From positions 620,001-684,000 of the forward strand of contig JADJHR010000001.1 in assembly GCA_016707445.1 (NCBI GenBank): DNA of 64,000 bases, in the 5' to 3' direction. The notes beneath the pieces are model-generated. The model did no database searches. It was not told where the DNA came from and worked only from the letters and a program-made list of their open reading frames with translations. Source of the DNA: Rubrivivax sp. GTDB taxonomy: Bacteria > Pseudomonadota > Gammaproteobacteria > Burkholderiales > Burkholderiaceae_C. The translations under genes were made by a program, and so were the position numbers. Positions 44,557 to 53,185 of the stretch are shown piece by piece (position 1 is the first letter of the stretch; each line of letters opens with the position of its first letter).

Positions 44557-45543
44557 TCACTGCACCGTGACGTCCAGGCTCTGCGCCTGCCAGGGCAGCA
44601 GGTCGATTTGCTGCAGGCTGGCATCGACGACGTAGCGGGCCAGATCACTGGCGTTGGCGCTCGCGCTCAGGCGCACGCTGCCCGGGTTGAACGACTGCGC
44701 CAGCTCGAAATCGAAGCGCGCCGTGCCGTTGCGGTTGAAGCCACGCAGGATCACGCCGCCCGCCTCGACCGGCCCGGGCTCACCCAGACACCGGGTGACC
44801 TGGCCGGCCAGCACGCAGGCCACGCCGTCGTCGCGCTCGAACAGCCGGGCCACGCGCGTGAAGGCGCCGAAGAACAGGTTGGACGGTCGCAGCAGGTCCA
44901 GCGTGCGCGATTGCACCGTGCCCAGGCTGGTGCTGAAGTCGGCCGTCACCCGGTGCACCATGCCACGTGCCATCGTGGCCTGCGGCTGGTTGACGAGGGT
45001 CAGGTTGCGGGTGCGCGCGCTCAAGGTCTGGTTCAGGGCGATCGGCCCGGCCTGCGGCGTGTCCGCGACGAAGCCGCTGAGCGTGGCCGCTTGGCCCAGG
45101 CCGTTGGCGCCCGACAGGCGCAGGCCAAAGCGAAACAGGTCGGCATTGATGCCGACGCGCGAGCACTGCACCTCGATCGGGTCGTTGCTCTGCGCCGGCG
45201 TGGCCGGCGTGTCGAAGCTGGCCGTGTAGCGGGTGATCAGGCGGGGCCGGATCGTCAGTTGCCCGCCCGGCAAGGTGATGCGCTCGAAGGTGGTCAGCGT
45301 CTGTTCGACAAGGTCCTGCGAGGGGTTGCTCTTGAAGCCCATGCCGTCGGGGCAGACATTGCGCTGCACCGTCAGCACCGGGCTCAGGCCCGGCGGCAGG
45401 CCCCCGATCGACACCGTCACCGGCACCGCCTGGGCGCCGAATGCCGCGGCCGCGGCTGCCAGGGCCAGCAGCTTGCGGACTGGGTGCAAGCAACGCGTGG
45501 TGCGCAGGGGGCGAATCGTCGAATGGGTCAGCGGCTGGTTCAT
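44557..45543 (-). CDS. Exported protein of unknown function
   Basis: A 328-residue protein. The N-terminus (HPVRKLLALAAAAAAFGAQAVPVTV) carries a signal peptide after a basic n-region. The mature part looks beta-rich, with alternating hydrophobic residues and three to five Cys that may form disulfides (RNVCPDGMGF, EVQCSRVG, ACVLAGQVTRCLGE). No named domain was recognised. Convergent with the acyl-CoA ligase gene (15-bp gap). The ATG at 45543 was chosen because the signal peptide follows it directly. Confidence 0.75.
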   Translation of the reverse strand: MNQPLTHSTIRPLRTTRCLHPVRKLLALAAAAAAFGAQAVPVTVSIGGLPPGLSPVLTVQRNVCPDGMGFKSNPSQDLVEQTLTTFERITLPGGQLTIRPRLITRYTASFDTPATPAQSNDPIEVQCSRVGINADLFRFGLRLSGANGLGQAATLSGFVADTPQAGPIALNQTLSARTRNLTLVNQPQATMARGMVHRVTADFSTSLGTVQSRTLDLLRPSNLFFGAFTRVARLFERDDGVACVLAGQVTRCLGEPGPVEAGGVILRGFNRNGTARFDFELAQSFNPGSVRLSASANASDLARYVVDASLQQIDLLPWQAQSLDVTVQ

Positions 45544-45775
45544 GGGGGCTCCGGAGGTTGGGGAGGATTGCGGCTGTTTGCCGCATGTCCCTGACGCGGA
45601 TCGCCCCGTGCTGGATTCAGCGCCAGCGGCCAAGGTGAAGATTCACGCCGGCGGACGCACCGGCACGACGCTTGCAACGCTGGTCGGCAGAGATGGCCAA
45701 CTCGAGGTCGGCGGGGTGTTCGATGCCGCGTGGCATGCTGGCGTGACTTCGCCCGCTTCACTTGGAGACGCCAAC

Positions 45776-46534
45776 ATGCCCTTCGACTTTTCCGGCAAGC
45801 GCGTGCTTGTCGCCGGCGGCAGCCGCGGCATCGGCCGCGCCATTGCACTCAACTTCGCCTTCAGCGGCGCCGATGTCTCGATCTGCGCGCGTGCTGCCGA
45901 CGCGCTGGCGGCGGCGCGCGCCGACATCGCCGCCCACGGGCACGGGGTGCATGCCGCGCAATGCGATCTGGGCGATGCGAGTTCGGTCGAGCATTACGTC
46001 GCTGAAGCCGCTGCGGCGCTGGGGGGCATCGACGTGCTCGTCAACAACGCTTCGGGCTTCGGCATGAGCGACGACGAGGCCGGCTGGGCCGCCGGGCTGT
46101 CTGTCGACGTGATGGCAATGGTGCGCGCATCGCATGCGGCGCTGCCCTGGCTGCGCAAGGCCGGCGCCGGTGCGTCGATCATCCACATCTCGTCGATCTC
46201 GGCCTACCGCCCGTCCACGCGGTCGGCGCCCTATGCCGCGGCGAAGGCGGCGATGAACAGCTACACCGGCAGCCAGGCCGCGATGCTGTCTCGCCAGGGC
46301 ATCCGCGTGAATGCCATCGCGCCCGGTTCGATCGAATTCCCGGGCGGCGTGTGGGACCAGCGCAAACAGGCCGCCGATGGTCTGTACGAACGCACGCTGA
46401 AAAGCATCCCCTTCGGCCGCCTGGGCACGCCCGACGAGATCGCCGAGGTGGCGCTGTTCCTGGCCTCGTCACATGCGCGCTGGATCACGGGCCAGACCCT
46501 GATCGTCGACGGCGGCCAACTGCTGGGAGCCTGA
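45776..46534 (+). CDS. Short-chain dehydrogenase/reductase (FabG-like)
   Basis: A 252-residue SDR. The coenzyme motif is AGGSRGIGRAIA at residues 13-24, the NNAS variant of NNAG in VLVNNASGFG, catalytic Ser in HISSISAYRP, and Tyr-x3-Lys in YAAAKAAM. The C-terminus RWITGQTLIVDGGQLLG is the typical FabG-like ending, indicating an intact NAD(P)-dependent oxidoreductase with unknown substrate. The ATG at 45776 follows CTTGGAGACGCCAAC. Its stop lies within the first copy of the 86-bp tandem repeat. Confidence 0.9.
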   Translation: MPFDFSGKRVLVAGGSRGIGRAIALNFAFSGADVSICARAADALAAARADIAAHGHGVHAAQCDLGDASSVEHYVAEAAAALGGIDVLVNNASGFGMSDDEAGWAAGLSVDVMAMVRASHAALPWLRKAGAGASIIHISSISAYRPSTRSAPYAAAKAAMNSYTGSQAAMLSRQGIRVNAIAPGSIEFPGGVWDQRKQAADGLYERTLKSIPFGRLGTPDEIAEVALFLASSHARWITGQTLIVDGGQLLGA

Positions 46535-46763
46535 GCGGGACGTCAGGCCCCGCCTGCGCGGGGATTGTCGCCCGCGAAGGGGCCAGCGCCTGCAAGCGCT
46601 GGCGCGGCCTGCAAGGCTGAGCGGGACGTCAGGCCCCGCCTGCGCGGGGACTGTCGCCCGCGAAGGGGCCAGCGCCTGCAAGCGCTGGCGCGGCCTGCAA
46701 GGCTGAGCGGGACGTCAGGCCCCGCCTGCGCGGGGACTGTCGCCCGCGAAGGGGCCAGCGCCG
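46532..46763. repeat. 86-bp tandem repeat, about 2.7 copies
   Basis: Copies start at 46532, 46618 and 46704, nearly identical (ATTGTCG versus ACTGTCG is the one clear change), the third truncated near 46763. Each unit holds two hairpins, CCCCGC-CTGC-GCGGGG and CCAGCGC-CTGCAA-GCGCTGG. The first copy includes the stop codon of the upstream SDR gene; the last abuts the stop of the convergent exported-protein gene. Copies are contiguous without spacers, so this is not CRISPR. It might be a transcription-stop element or the product of replication slippage. Confidence 0.9.
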
Positions 46764-46773
46764 CGCCGCGGGG

Positions 46774-48528
46774 TCACTGGAAGCTGATCCGGCTCTGCAC
46801 GATGCCCTGGTTGCGGTCACTGAAGTACAGCAGGTACTCCAGGTAGCTGCGGCTGCTGCTTTCGGCAGGGCGTGCCGCAGCCGGCCAGGCTGCCGCCGAC
46901 GTCGCGGTCGGCCCCGGATAGGTGCTCGTGAGCTGCCGCACGCGCGGCCAGCTGGCACCGCTGGCGCTGCCTGTCTTCAGACCCTCGGCATACTCCCAGC
47001 CTTGCACCAGCCGCAGCGGCTGCAGGGTCGACAGCGGGGGCTGTGTCGACCAGCTCAGCGCGAGAGCTGCCGGTGTCGCCGATTTGCTGTTCGCCAGCAC
47101 GCCGGTCGCGCCCAGCGCGCCCAGGTTCAGCCGCGCGAACTGGTCGGTGGTGGCCGGGCTGGTGCCGCTGCCGGCCATCTCGACAAAGGTGTGCGGCAGC
47201 GCCTTCAGGGTTTCGTAGTAGGTGGCAATCGGCGTGCGGCCGGCCTGGCCGTTCACGGTCTTCCAGCCATCGTCGTTGTAGACGTCGATGCGGTACACGC
47301 CGCCAACCGCCCAGCCCTGGTTGGCAAAGCCCTGGTCAGCAGCCGCATCGGGGGTGCTGGTGTAGCCCCAGCCCCAGTTGTCACCTTGCGCGCCGTAGGT
47401 CAGGCAGTCGGCCAGGCTGGCCTGCGGCGTGCCGGTGCCGTTCACGCCGCAATAGCGGAAGCCGTCGTCGTCCTCGAAGTTGACGTAGTTGCCGCTCTTG
47501 CCCGCCAGCTCGGGCGCGCTGCGCATCAGGAACGGTGACACCATCTTCCACGCCCACAGCTGGTTGACGCCGTTGACGGTGACGCCCGGCCCCGGCCCGC
47601 TGACCACCACGTGGGTGGCATTGGCCAGCGGGTCGCTGACGCGCACGCGGATGTCGCGGCGGTAGCGCACCTCGGGGTTCAGCGCAGCGCCGGTGGCCAT
47701 CGAATGGCGCGCTTCGCGCAAGGTGCGCGCATCGAGCGAAAAGCCGACCAGGCGCTGGTTGCCCAGAAAGCGCCAGCCCGCACTGCTCTGCGCGCTGGCG
47801 CAGCCCGGTGTGCCGGCCGAGCTGCCCGAGATCAGCGTCTCGCGCACGTCGCGCGTGCGGCTGCCGTCGGCGTACCCAATGTCGTACTGCACGTCGACTT
47901 CGCGCCGGCTGCTGCCATCGGCGTTGGCCTGGTTGCGCAAGGCCAGCACTTGGATCTTGGTTCGCGTGGCGCCGACGTTGTAGGCCCCGGCCGCCAACGA
48001 GCTTGCCAGGTCCTGGTCGAAGTCAGCAGTCAACCAGGCCCGGGTGCGGCCGCTGCTGCGGTAGCAGGCGTCCATCATCGACGTCGCCATGGCGCCGCTC
48101 GCTGGCACGGCGCGCGCCCACAACGCATCGTAGGACGCCGCGAAGGCCTTGATCTCGGCCAGCGTGGCGGCCGCAAGCAGCGTGGCGCCTTGCAGGGCAA
48201 AGGTGTTGTTGCCGCTGTCGGCCAGGGTCACGTCGAGATAGGTGTCGGCGCCGACCTGTACCGCCGGGAGGATCACGACGCCTCGGCCGAGGTCGTAGGT
48301 GGCGACACCGGGCCCGGCCGGCTTCTGCTCGGTGGCCCCGCGCAGCGAAAAGACGAAGTTGTCGTCAGCCAGCAAGCTGACGTCGGCAAAGGTGCTGCTG
48401 CCGACGCTGACCGAAGGGATGGTCAGCAGCTTGCTGCTGAGGTCGAACGTCGAAACCTGCGCGATCGTGGCGCCGGCGCTGAGCAGGGCTGCCGCCCCGG
48501 CGGTCAGCTGGCGGGTTGTCGTGAACAT
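46774..48528 (-). CDS. Large exported protein of unknown function
   Basis: A 584-residue protein. MFTTTRQLTAGAAALLSAGATIAQ is a signal peptide; the ATG at 48528 follows AGGAGACCCGAC. Residues 25-130 carry two repeats of a pattern like VSTFDLSSKLLTIPSVSVGSSTFADVSLLADDNFVFSL / YDLGRGVVILPAVQVGADTYLDVTLADSGNNTFAL. A central beta-rich region contains aromatic and Asn/Gly-rich segments (NFEDDDGFRYCGVNGTGTP, IDVYNDDGWKTVNGQAGRTPI). No catalytic motif or named domain was recognised. Codon use is like its neighbours. Probably surface or periplasmic. Confidence 0.75.
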   Translation of the reverse strand: MFTTTRQLTAGAAALLSAGATIAQVSTFDLSSKLLTIPSVSVGSSTFADVSLLADDNFVFSLRGATEQKPAGPGVATYDLGRGVVILPAVQVGADTYLDVTLADSGNNTFALQGATLLAAATLAEIKAFAASYDALWARAVPASGAMATSMMDACYRSSGRTRAWLTADFDQDLASSLAAGAYNVGATRTKIQVLALRNQANADGSSRREVDVQYDIGYADGSRTRDVRETLISGSSAGTPGCASAQSSAGWRFLGNQRLVGFSLDARTLREARHSMATGAALNPEVRYRRDIRVRVSDPLANATHVVVSGPGPGVTVNGVNQLWAWKMVSPFLMRSAPELAGKSGNYVNFEDDDGFRYCGVNGTGTPQASLADCLTYGAQGDNWGWGYTSTPDAAADQGFANQGWAVGGVYRIDVYNDDGWKTVNGQAGRTPIATYYETLKALPHTFVEMAGSGTSPATTDQFARLNLGALGATGVLANSKSATPAALALSWSTQPPLSTLQPLRLVQGWEYAEGLKTGSASGASWPRVRQLTSTYPGPTATSAAAWPAAARPAESSSRSYLEYLLYFSDRNQGIVQSRISFQ

Positions 48529-48639
48529 GTCGGGTCTCCTCGGGTTGATCTTCGAGGTCCGACGATAGGCGAACACCCGCGCTGCCGCATCTGCACCCGA
48601 AACGACAGGCCACCGCAGCTGGTGGCAGCCCGTCGGCAC

Positions 48640-49023
48640 TCAGGGCTGTTGCAGCGCCAGCTGGCAGGCGCGCAGGGGCTCACCCTTGGCACCACAGCGC
48701 CACACGCGTGACCAGCGGGCCAGCTGGTGTGCGCTGGCGGGAAACGACTGGCGGTACAGCCCGGGCCCATGCCGCCACATCTGCAAGGCCAGGCGTGCGG
48801 CTTCGGGGTGGCCCTGGTCGGCCAGCGCCGTGAAGGCGGCGTAGGCGCTGTCCCAGTGGTTGCGCTCGTAGGCGACCAGCGCGTTGTCGAAGGCGGCCGC
48901 GGTGTCGATGGCCGCCGGCGTCTGCGCGCCGGCGGTGATGCCGGCGAACAAGGCGCCCAGCAGTGCCGCACGGGCGAGGGCGGTGGCCAGCGTGCGCAGC
49001 GGGGATGAGGTCTTGCGATGCAT
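48640..49023 (-). CDS. Small exported protein with a Sel1/TPR-like helical segment
   Basis: A 127-residue protein. The signal peptide covers about the first 33 residues (LATALARAALLGALFAGITAGAQ). The mature part contains a TPR/Sel1-like repeat (FDNALVAYERNHWDSAYAAFTALADQGHPEAARLALQMWRHG), followed by a Trp/Cys-containing tail (WRCGAKGEPLRACQLALQQP) with two Cys. Function unknown; similar short proteins occur in Burkholderiales. It is upstream of the large exported protein gene in the same direction, about 110 bp apart. Confidence 0.7.
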   Translation of the reverse strand: MHRKTSSPLRTLATALARAALLGALFAGITAGAQTPAAIDTAAAFDNALVAYERNHWDSAYAAFTALADQGHPEAARLALQMWRHGPGLYRQSFPASAHQLARWSRVWRCGAKGEPLRACQLALQQP

Positions 49024-49102
49024 GTCTTACTCCCGGTGTCGGGGTGCCGCAGGGCACCCTCTGATCGGAAGTACGGCAACGGGCCGGCAAAGCGGCCACG
49101 GC

Positions 49103-49122
49103 GGGTCGGGCTGGCCCGACCC
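49103..49122 (-). terminator. Hairpin after the accessory dicarboxylate operon
   Basis: GGGTCGGGC and GCCCGACCC form a perfect 9-bp inverted repeat separated by two bases, about 57 bases after the TauE stop on the minus strand. There is no T-run, so it may act through Rho or as an RNA 3' end structure. Confidence 0.5.
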
Positions 49123-49147
49123 CAGGGGGAAGGCAGTATCCGGTGCG

Positions 49148-49170
49148 CCGGCCGGCCGGCCGGCCGGCGC
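49148..49170. repeat. (GGCC)n simple repeat
   Basis: About five tandem copies of the palindromic tetranucleotide GGCC lie directly after the TauE stop. A low-complexity G/C tract, prone to slippage and self-pairing. It adds to the G/C hairpin just downstream. Confidence 0.8.
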
Positions 49171-49178
49171 CGCGCCCG

Positions 49179-49928
49179 TCAGCCGCCGCGCCAGCTGCGC
49201 AACAGCAGGCTGCTGCCGCTGACCACCAGCAGCAGCCACACCGCCTGCACCAGGCGCTGCGGCGACAGCCGGGTGTGCATGCGGCTGCCGATCAGGTAGC
49301 CGGCAAAGGCGCAGGGCACCAGCACCGCGGCCAGCGTCAGAAGCCCGGCCTGGCTGTAGAAGCCACCCGCGGTGAACAGCACCAGCCGCACCAGTGCCGA
49401 ACCGAAGACGATGCCGCCCATGGTGGCGCGCAGGTCGGCCACATCGGCCAGGCGGCGCGCCAGGTACAGCGTATAGACCGGGCCACCGGTGCCGAACAGC
49501 GCGGTGAAGGTGCCGCCCACCAGGCCGGCCGGCAGGGCCCAGCGTGTCGACGTCGGCCGCGGCGGGCCCTTGGACAGCAGGCTCCAGCCGGCATAGGCCA
49601 GCACGAATGTGCCCAGGCAGCCCAGCAACACCGACTCAGGGGCCTTCGACAGCAGCGTGACGCCAATCAGCATGCCCAGCAGCAGCCAGGGCAGCAGCCG
49701 CTGCATCTCGTGCCACTGGATGCGCTTGCGGTTCTTCAGCCCCAGCGTCGACGCGGTGAACAGGTCCAATACCAGCAGCATCGGCACTGCGAACTTCAGC
49801 GGCAGCACGTGTGCCAGCAGGGGCAGGGCCACAACGTTGGCGCCGAAGCCGGTGAGGCCGAAGACCGAATAGGCCAGCAGCACCGTCAGTGCCACCCCCA
49901 GCAGCTCGGGCCAGGGCAGCAAGGTCAC
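49179..49928 (-). CDS. TauE/SafE family anion exporter
   Basis: A 249-residue membrane protein with about seven to eight hydrophobic helices. The family segments are VFGLTGFGANVVALPLL in the first helices and the half-repeat LVGGTFTALFGTGGPVYTLYL. TauE/SafE proteins export sulfite, sulfoacetate or other organic anions and acids. The start is a GTG at 49928 overlapping the SdhA-like stop (GTGA), so it belongs to the operon as its last gene. Its substrate is unknown; its location suggests export of a product or by-product of the pathway. Confidence 0.88.
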   Translation of the reverse strand: MTLLPWPELLGVALTVLLAYSVFGLTGFGANVVALPLLAHVLPLKFAVPMLLVLDLFTASTLGLKNRKRIQWHEMQRLLPWLLLGMLIGVTLLSKAPESVLLGCLGTFVLAYAGWSLLSKGPPRPTSTRWALPAGLVGGTFTALFGTGGPVYTLYLARRLADVADLRATMGGIVFGSALVRLVLFTAGGFYSQAGLLTLAAVLVPCAFAGYLIGSRMHTRLSPQRLVQAVWLLLVVSGSSLLLRSWRGG

Positions 49929-51680
49929 GAAGCGCTGACGTCGAGTGCGGCGGTCAACAGGGACTGTCCGGGCGCCACGCGGGTGAACTGCACCGGCCGG
50001 CGGTCGATATGCAAGGCCTGGCCCTGCTGCGTGACCACGGTGTAGGTCGAGCCCGGCAGATCACCGGTGTGGGGATGGTCCTCACGGAAATGCGCGCCGC
50101 GAGAATCCTCGCGCGCCAGCGCCGCAGTGGCGATCACGCGGCTGGTGGCCAGCAGGTTCTTCAGGTTGATCCAGTCGTGCCAGGCCAGGTGAAAGGCACG
50201 GTCGCCGTCGGCCGCGGGCGCAACCCCGGTGCGCGACAGCAGCGCGTCCAGCTCGGCCAGCGTGCGCAGCGCGCGCTGCAGCGCATCGGCCGTGCGCAGG
50301 ATGCCCACGTCCTGCCACATGCAGTCGAAGAGCGCGTCACGCACCGTCTCCAGGTTGCCTGGCGCTTGTGCGAAAGGGGCCAGATGCCAGTCCAGGCTGC
50401 GTGCGATGGTCGTTTCGTCGGGCGCCGACCAGCGGCCGTGCTCGCGCACCCAGCCGGCCATGGTGTCACCGGCGATGCCGCCGAACACGGTGGAATTGGC
50501 CACGCCGTTGCCACCCAGGCGGTTGGCACCGTGCACGCCGCCAGTGTCCTCGCCGGCCGCGAACAGGCCGCCCAGATCGGTGCCGCAGTCGGCGCGAAAG
50601 ACCAGCCCGCCCATCAGGTAGTGCGCCGTCGGCACCACCTCGACGCGGTCGCCCGCCAGGTCGAAGCCGCAATCGGCGCAGCGCTCGACCATGCCCTTGA
50701 ACTGGCGCTTCACCTTGTCGGGGCCCAGGTGCGACATCTGCAGGTAGACGCCGCCGTTAGGGCTGGTGCGGCCGGCACGCATCTCGGCAAAGATCGATCG
50801 CGACACGATGTCGCGCGTGGCACGTTCGGCACGCTCGTCGTAGCGTGACATGAAACGTTGCCCCTGACCGTCCAGCAGCCAGCCGCCGGCGCCGCGCAGG
50901 CCTTCTTCCAGCACCGTGCCGGTCATGCGCGTGTCGCTGCCGGCGAGCAGGCCGGTGGGGTGGAACTGCACCATCTCCATGTCGCGCAGCGGCAGGCCGG
51001 CGCGCAGCGCCATCGCCAGGCCGTCGCAGGTCTTGTCGCCCGATGGCGTGTGGTACTTGTACATCGTAGGCCCGCCGCCGGTGGCCAGCAGCACGGCCCG
51101 GGCCTGCACGAAGACGAATTCGCCGCTGCGCATGTCGATCATCAGCACGCCGGCCAGCGCGCTGCCGTCGGCGGTCTTGATGAGTTCGATCGCGCGGTGT
51201 TCTTCCAGCCGGTCGATGCCGCGCGCCCAAACCTGTTCGGCCAGGCGGTTGATGATCTCGATGCCGGTCAGGTCGCCCTTGTGCACCGTGCGGTCGAAGG
51301 TCTGGCCGGCAAAGGCCTTCTGGTGCACCGTGCCGTCGGGGTTGCGGTCGAAGAAGCAGCCGAGCTCGTTCTCGAGCTCGTGGATGCGCTCCACCGCCTG
51401 CGTCACCAGGGTCCAGGCCAGGTCCTGGTCGGCCAGCCACTTGCTGCCTTCGATGGTGTCCATGAAATGGCGCTCGACCGAATCACCTTCGGCCAGCGCC
51501 ACGTTGTAGCCGCCCTGCACCATGCGCGTGCAGCCGCACTTGCCCAGCAAACCCTTGACGGCCACGGTGATCTTCAGCTCGGGTGCCTGCTGGTGCGCGT
51601 GCAGCGCGGCGAACAGGCCGGCCCCGCCCGAACCCAGGATCAGGATGTCGGTCTGCAGCCGGCGCGGGCGCCGCCGTCAT
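49925..51680 (-). CDS. SdhA/FrdA-like flavoprotein subunit, with probable +1 frameshift near the start
   Basis: The flavoprotein of a succinate dehydrogenase/fumarate reductase-like complex, about 585 residues if repaired. Present are the FAD-binding TDILILGSGGAGLFAALHA, QFHPTGLLAGSDTRMTG, RGAGGWLLDGQGQRFMSRY, AHYLMGGL, GEDTGGVHGANRLGGNG and a capping domain. The His that covalently holds FAD in SdhA (SHTVAAQGG) is replaced: the segment reads CGCTRMVQGG. The ATG at 51680 overlaps the fumarase stop (ATGA), but its frame must shift by one base near 51660 to enter the GSGGAG frame. Otherwise no ATG, GTG or TTG precedes the FAD motif. A conservative reading without this N-terminus starts at a GTG at 51565. 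Confidence 0.8.
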
Positions 51681-52288
51681 GTCTTCACACCCAGCCCGGC
51701 CAGCACCTGGGCGCGGCGCGCCTGCGCGTCGTCGCGCACCACGCTGTACAGGCTGCCGCCGTGGCTGTCCATCGCCACCAGCAGCGGGCCGAAGTCGCGG
51801 ATGCGGAACTGCCACAGCGACTCGGGGTTCAGGTCGTCCAGGTCGACGTCCTCGATCTGCTCGATCCAGGTCGTCTCCAGCGCCGCGGTGCCACCGACGA
51901 TGGCCAGGTAGGCGCCGCCAAGCTCGGCAAAGGCCGCGGCCGACGCCTCGCGCAGGCCGCCCTTGCCGATGATCAGGCGCACGCCTTCACGTTCCATCAG
52001 CGGCCGCGTGAAGCGCTCCATGCGGTCGGACGTGGTGGTGCCGATGCAGACCGGGGCATAACCCGAAGGATGAACGGCATCGGGCACGACCTTGCGCACA
52101 TTGGGCGCGGTGTGGATCACGGCATGCCCGGCCAGATCCAGCCGCGTGCGGCGGCCGCGGTCGAACATGTGGATCTGCGTGGCGTCGCGGATGCCGAACA
52201 GCCGGTGCTGCAGCGTGACGGTGTCGTTGACCTTCAGCGCGCGCGCCTGCGCCTGGCTGATCGGCATCTCGAGCACGTGGTGGGCCAT
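51677..52288 (-). CDS. Class I fumarase/tartrate dehydratase-like hydro-lyase, beta subunit
   Basis: A 203-residue protein matching the C-terminal domain of [4Fe-4S] class I fumarases and the beta subunit of L-tartrate dehydratase. Characteristic segments are DATQIHMFDRG, GHAVIHTAPNVRKV, GYAPVCIGTTTSDRMERF, IIGKGGL and ESLWQFRIRDFGPLLVAMDSHGGSLY. With the alpha subunit it adds water to fumarate, mesaconate or a related unsaturated dicarboxylate. The gene starts 12 bp after the alpha gene, and its stop overlaps the SdhA-like start. Two-subunit class I enzymes in Burkholderia include a fumarase/mesaconase, a plausible analogue. Confidence 0.88.
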   Translation of the reverse strand: MAHHVLEMPISQAQARALKVNDTVTLQHRLFGIRDATQIHMFDRGRRTRLDLAGHAVIHTAPNVRKVVPDAVHPSGYAPVCIGTTTSDRMERFTRPLMEREGVRLIIGKGGLREASAAAFAELGGAYLAIVGGTAALETTWIEQIEDVDLDDLNPESLWQFRIRDFGPLLVAMDSHGGSLYSVVRDDAQARRAQVLAGLGVKT

Positions 52289-52300
52289 GGCGGTGCTCTT

Positions 52301-53176
52301 TCAGAAGCCGTAGGTAACGCCTTCGGGCGTGAAGGTGGCGCGCGCGCGTCGCGCCGAATGGCACTGCATGTTCACAGCGATCGGGTTCATCGTGATGTGC
52401 GTGGCCGCCAGTTCGATGTGCACGGCAAAGGCCGTGGAGTCACCGCCGAGCCCCTGTGGGCCCACGCCCAGCTGGTTGACGGCGACCGACAGCTGGGCTT
52501 CCAGCGCCGCGCCGTCGGCGTCGGCACAGTGGCTGCCCAGCGGGCGCGTGGCGGCGCGCTTGGCCAGCGCCACGGCCAGATCGGACGTGCCGCCCAGACC
52601 GACGCCGACGATGGTCGGCGGGCAGGTCTTGCCGCCGGCAGCCAGCACGCAGTCGATGACGAAGGTCTTGATCGCATCCACGCCCTCGGCCGGCACGGCC
52701 ATCTTCAGGAACGAGTTGTTCTCCGACCCGCTGCCCTTGGGCACCATCTCGATCTGCACCTGCCCGGCCGGGGCGTCGAAGTCGACATGCACCACCGGCA
52801 CCCCGATGCCGCAAGAGCTGTGCTCGTTGCGCCGCGTCAGCGGGTGCACGACCGAGCTGCGCAGCGGGTATTCACGCGTGGCGCGTTCGCAGCCGCGGCG
52901 TATTGCGGCCAGCACCGCCTGGCCGTCGAACAGCACGCCAGGCCCGACGTGCAGGTTGTAGATCGGGATGCCGGTGTCCTGGCACAGCAGGTTGTCGGTG
53001 GCCTCGGCGACGTCGATGTTGCGCAGCATCGTGGCCAGCACACCCTGCGCCGTCGGCACCGTCTCGCGGTCCACCAGCCGGCCGAAGCCGGCCTTGATGT
53101 CGGGCGGCAGGTCTTTCAGCGCGCGGATGTACAGCTGCTTGGCCGCCTCTTCGACAGTCGCGGGATCGAGTTGCAT
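52301..53176 (-). CDS. Class I fumarase/tartrate dehydratase-like hydro-lyase, alpha subunit
   Basis: A 291-residue protein matching the N-terminal domain of class I fumarases. The three cluster cysteines appear to be in LLCQDTGIPIYN, GGKTCPPTIVGVG and NMQCHSARRARATF. RRNEHSSCGIG, PKGSGSENNSFLKM and GVGPQGLGGDSTA are also conserved. The enzyme is O2-sensitive in the known family because of its [4Fe-4S] cluster. Substrate could be fumarate, mesaconate or tartrate. It sits between the TctC gene and the beta subunit gene, with 9- and 12-bp gaps. Confidence 0.88.
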   Translation of the reverse strand: MQLDPATVEEAAKQLYIRALKDLPPDIKAGFGRLVDRETVPTAQGVLATMLRNIDVAEATDNLLCQDTGIPIYNLHVGPGVLFDGQAVLAAIRRGCERATREYPLRSSVVHPLTRRNEHSSCGIGVPVVHVDFDAPAGQVQIEMVPKGSGSENNSFLKMAVPAEGVDAIKTFVIDCVLAAGGKTCPPTIVGVGLGGTSDLAVALAKRAATRPLGSHCADADGAALEAQLSVAVNQLGVGPQGLGGDSTAFAVHIELAATHITMNPIAVNMQCHSARRARATFTPEGVTYGF

Positions 53177-53185
53177 GGCCTGACC

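Noticed and set aside
46532..46763. Possible CRISPR array
   Set aside because: Units are contiguous 86-bp copies without unique spacers and with near identity along their full length; no cas genes are nearby.
49148..49170. (GGCC)n tract as a regulatory phase-variation switch
   Set aside because: It lies after a stop codon and not within a promoter or coding region, so length changes are unlikely to switch a gene.
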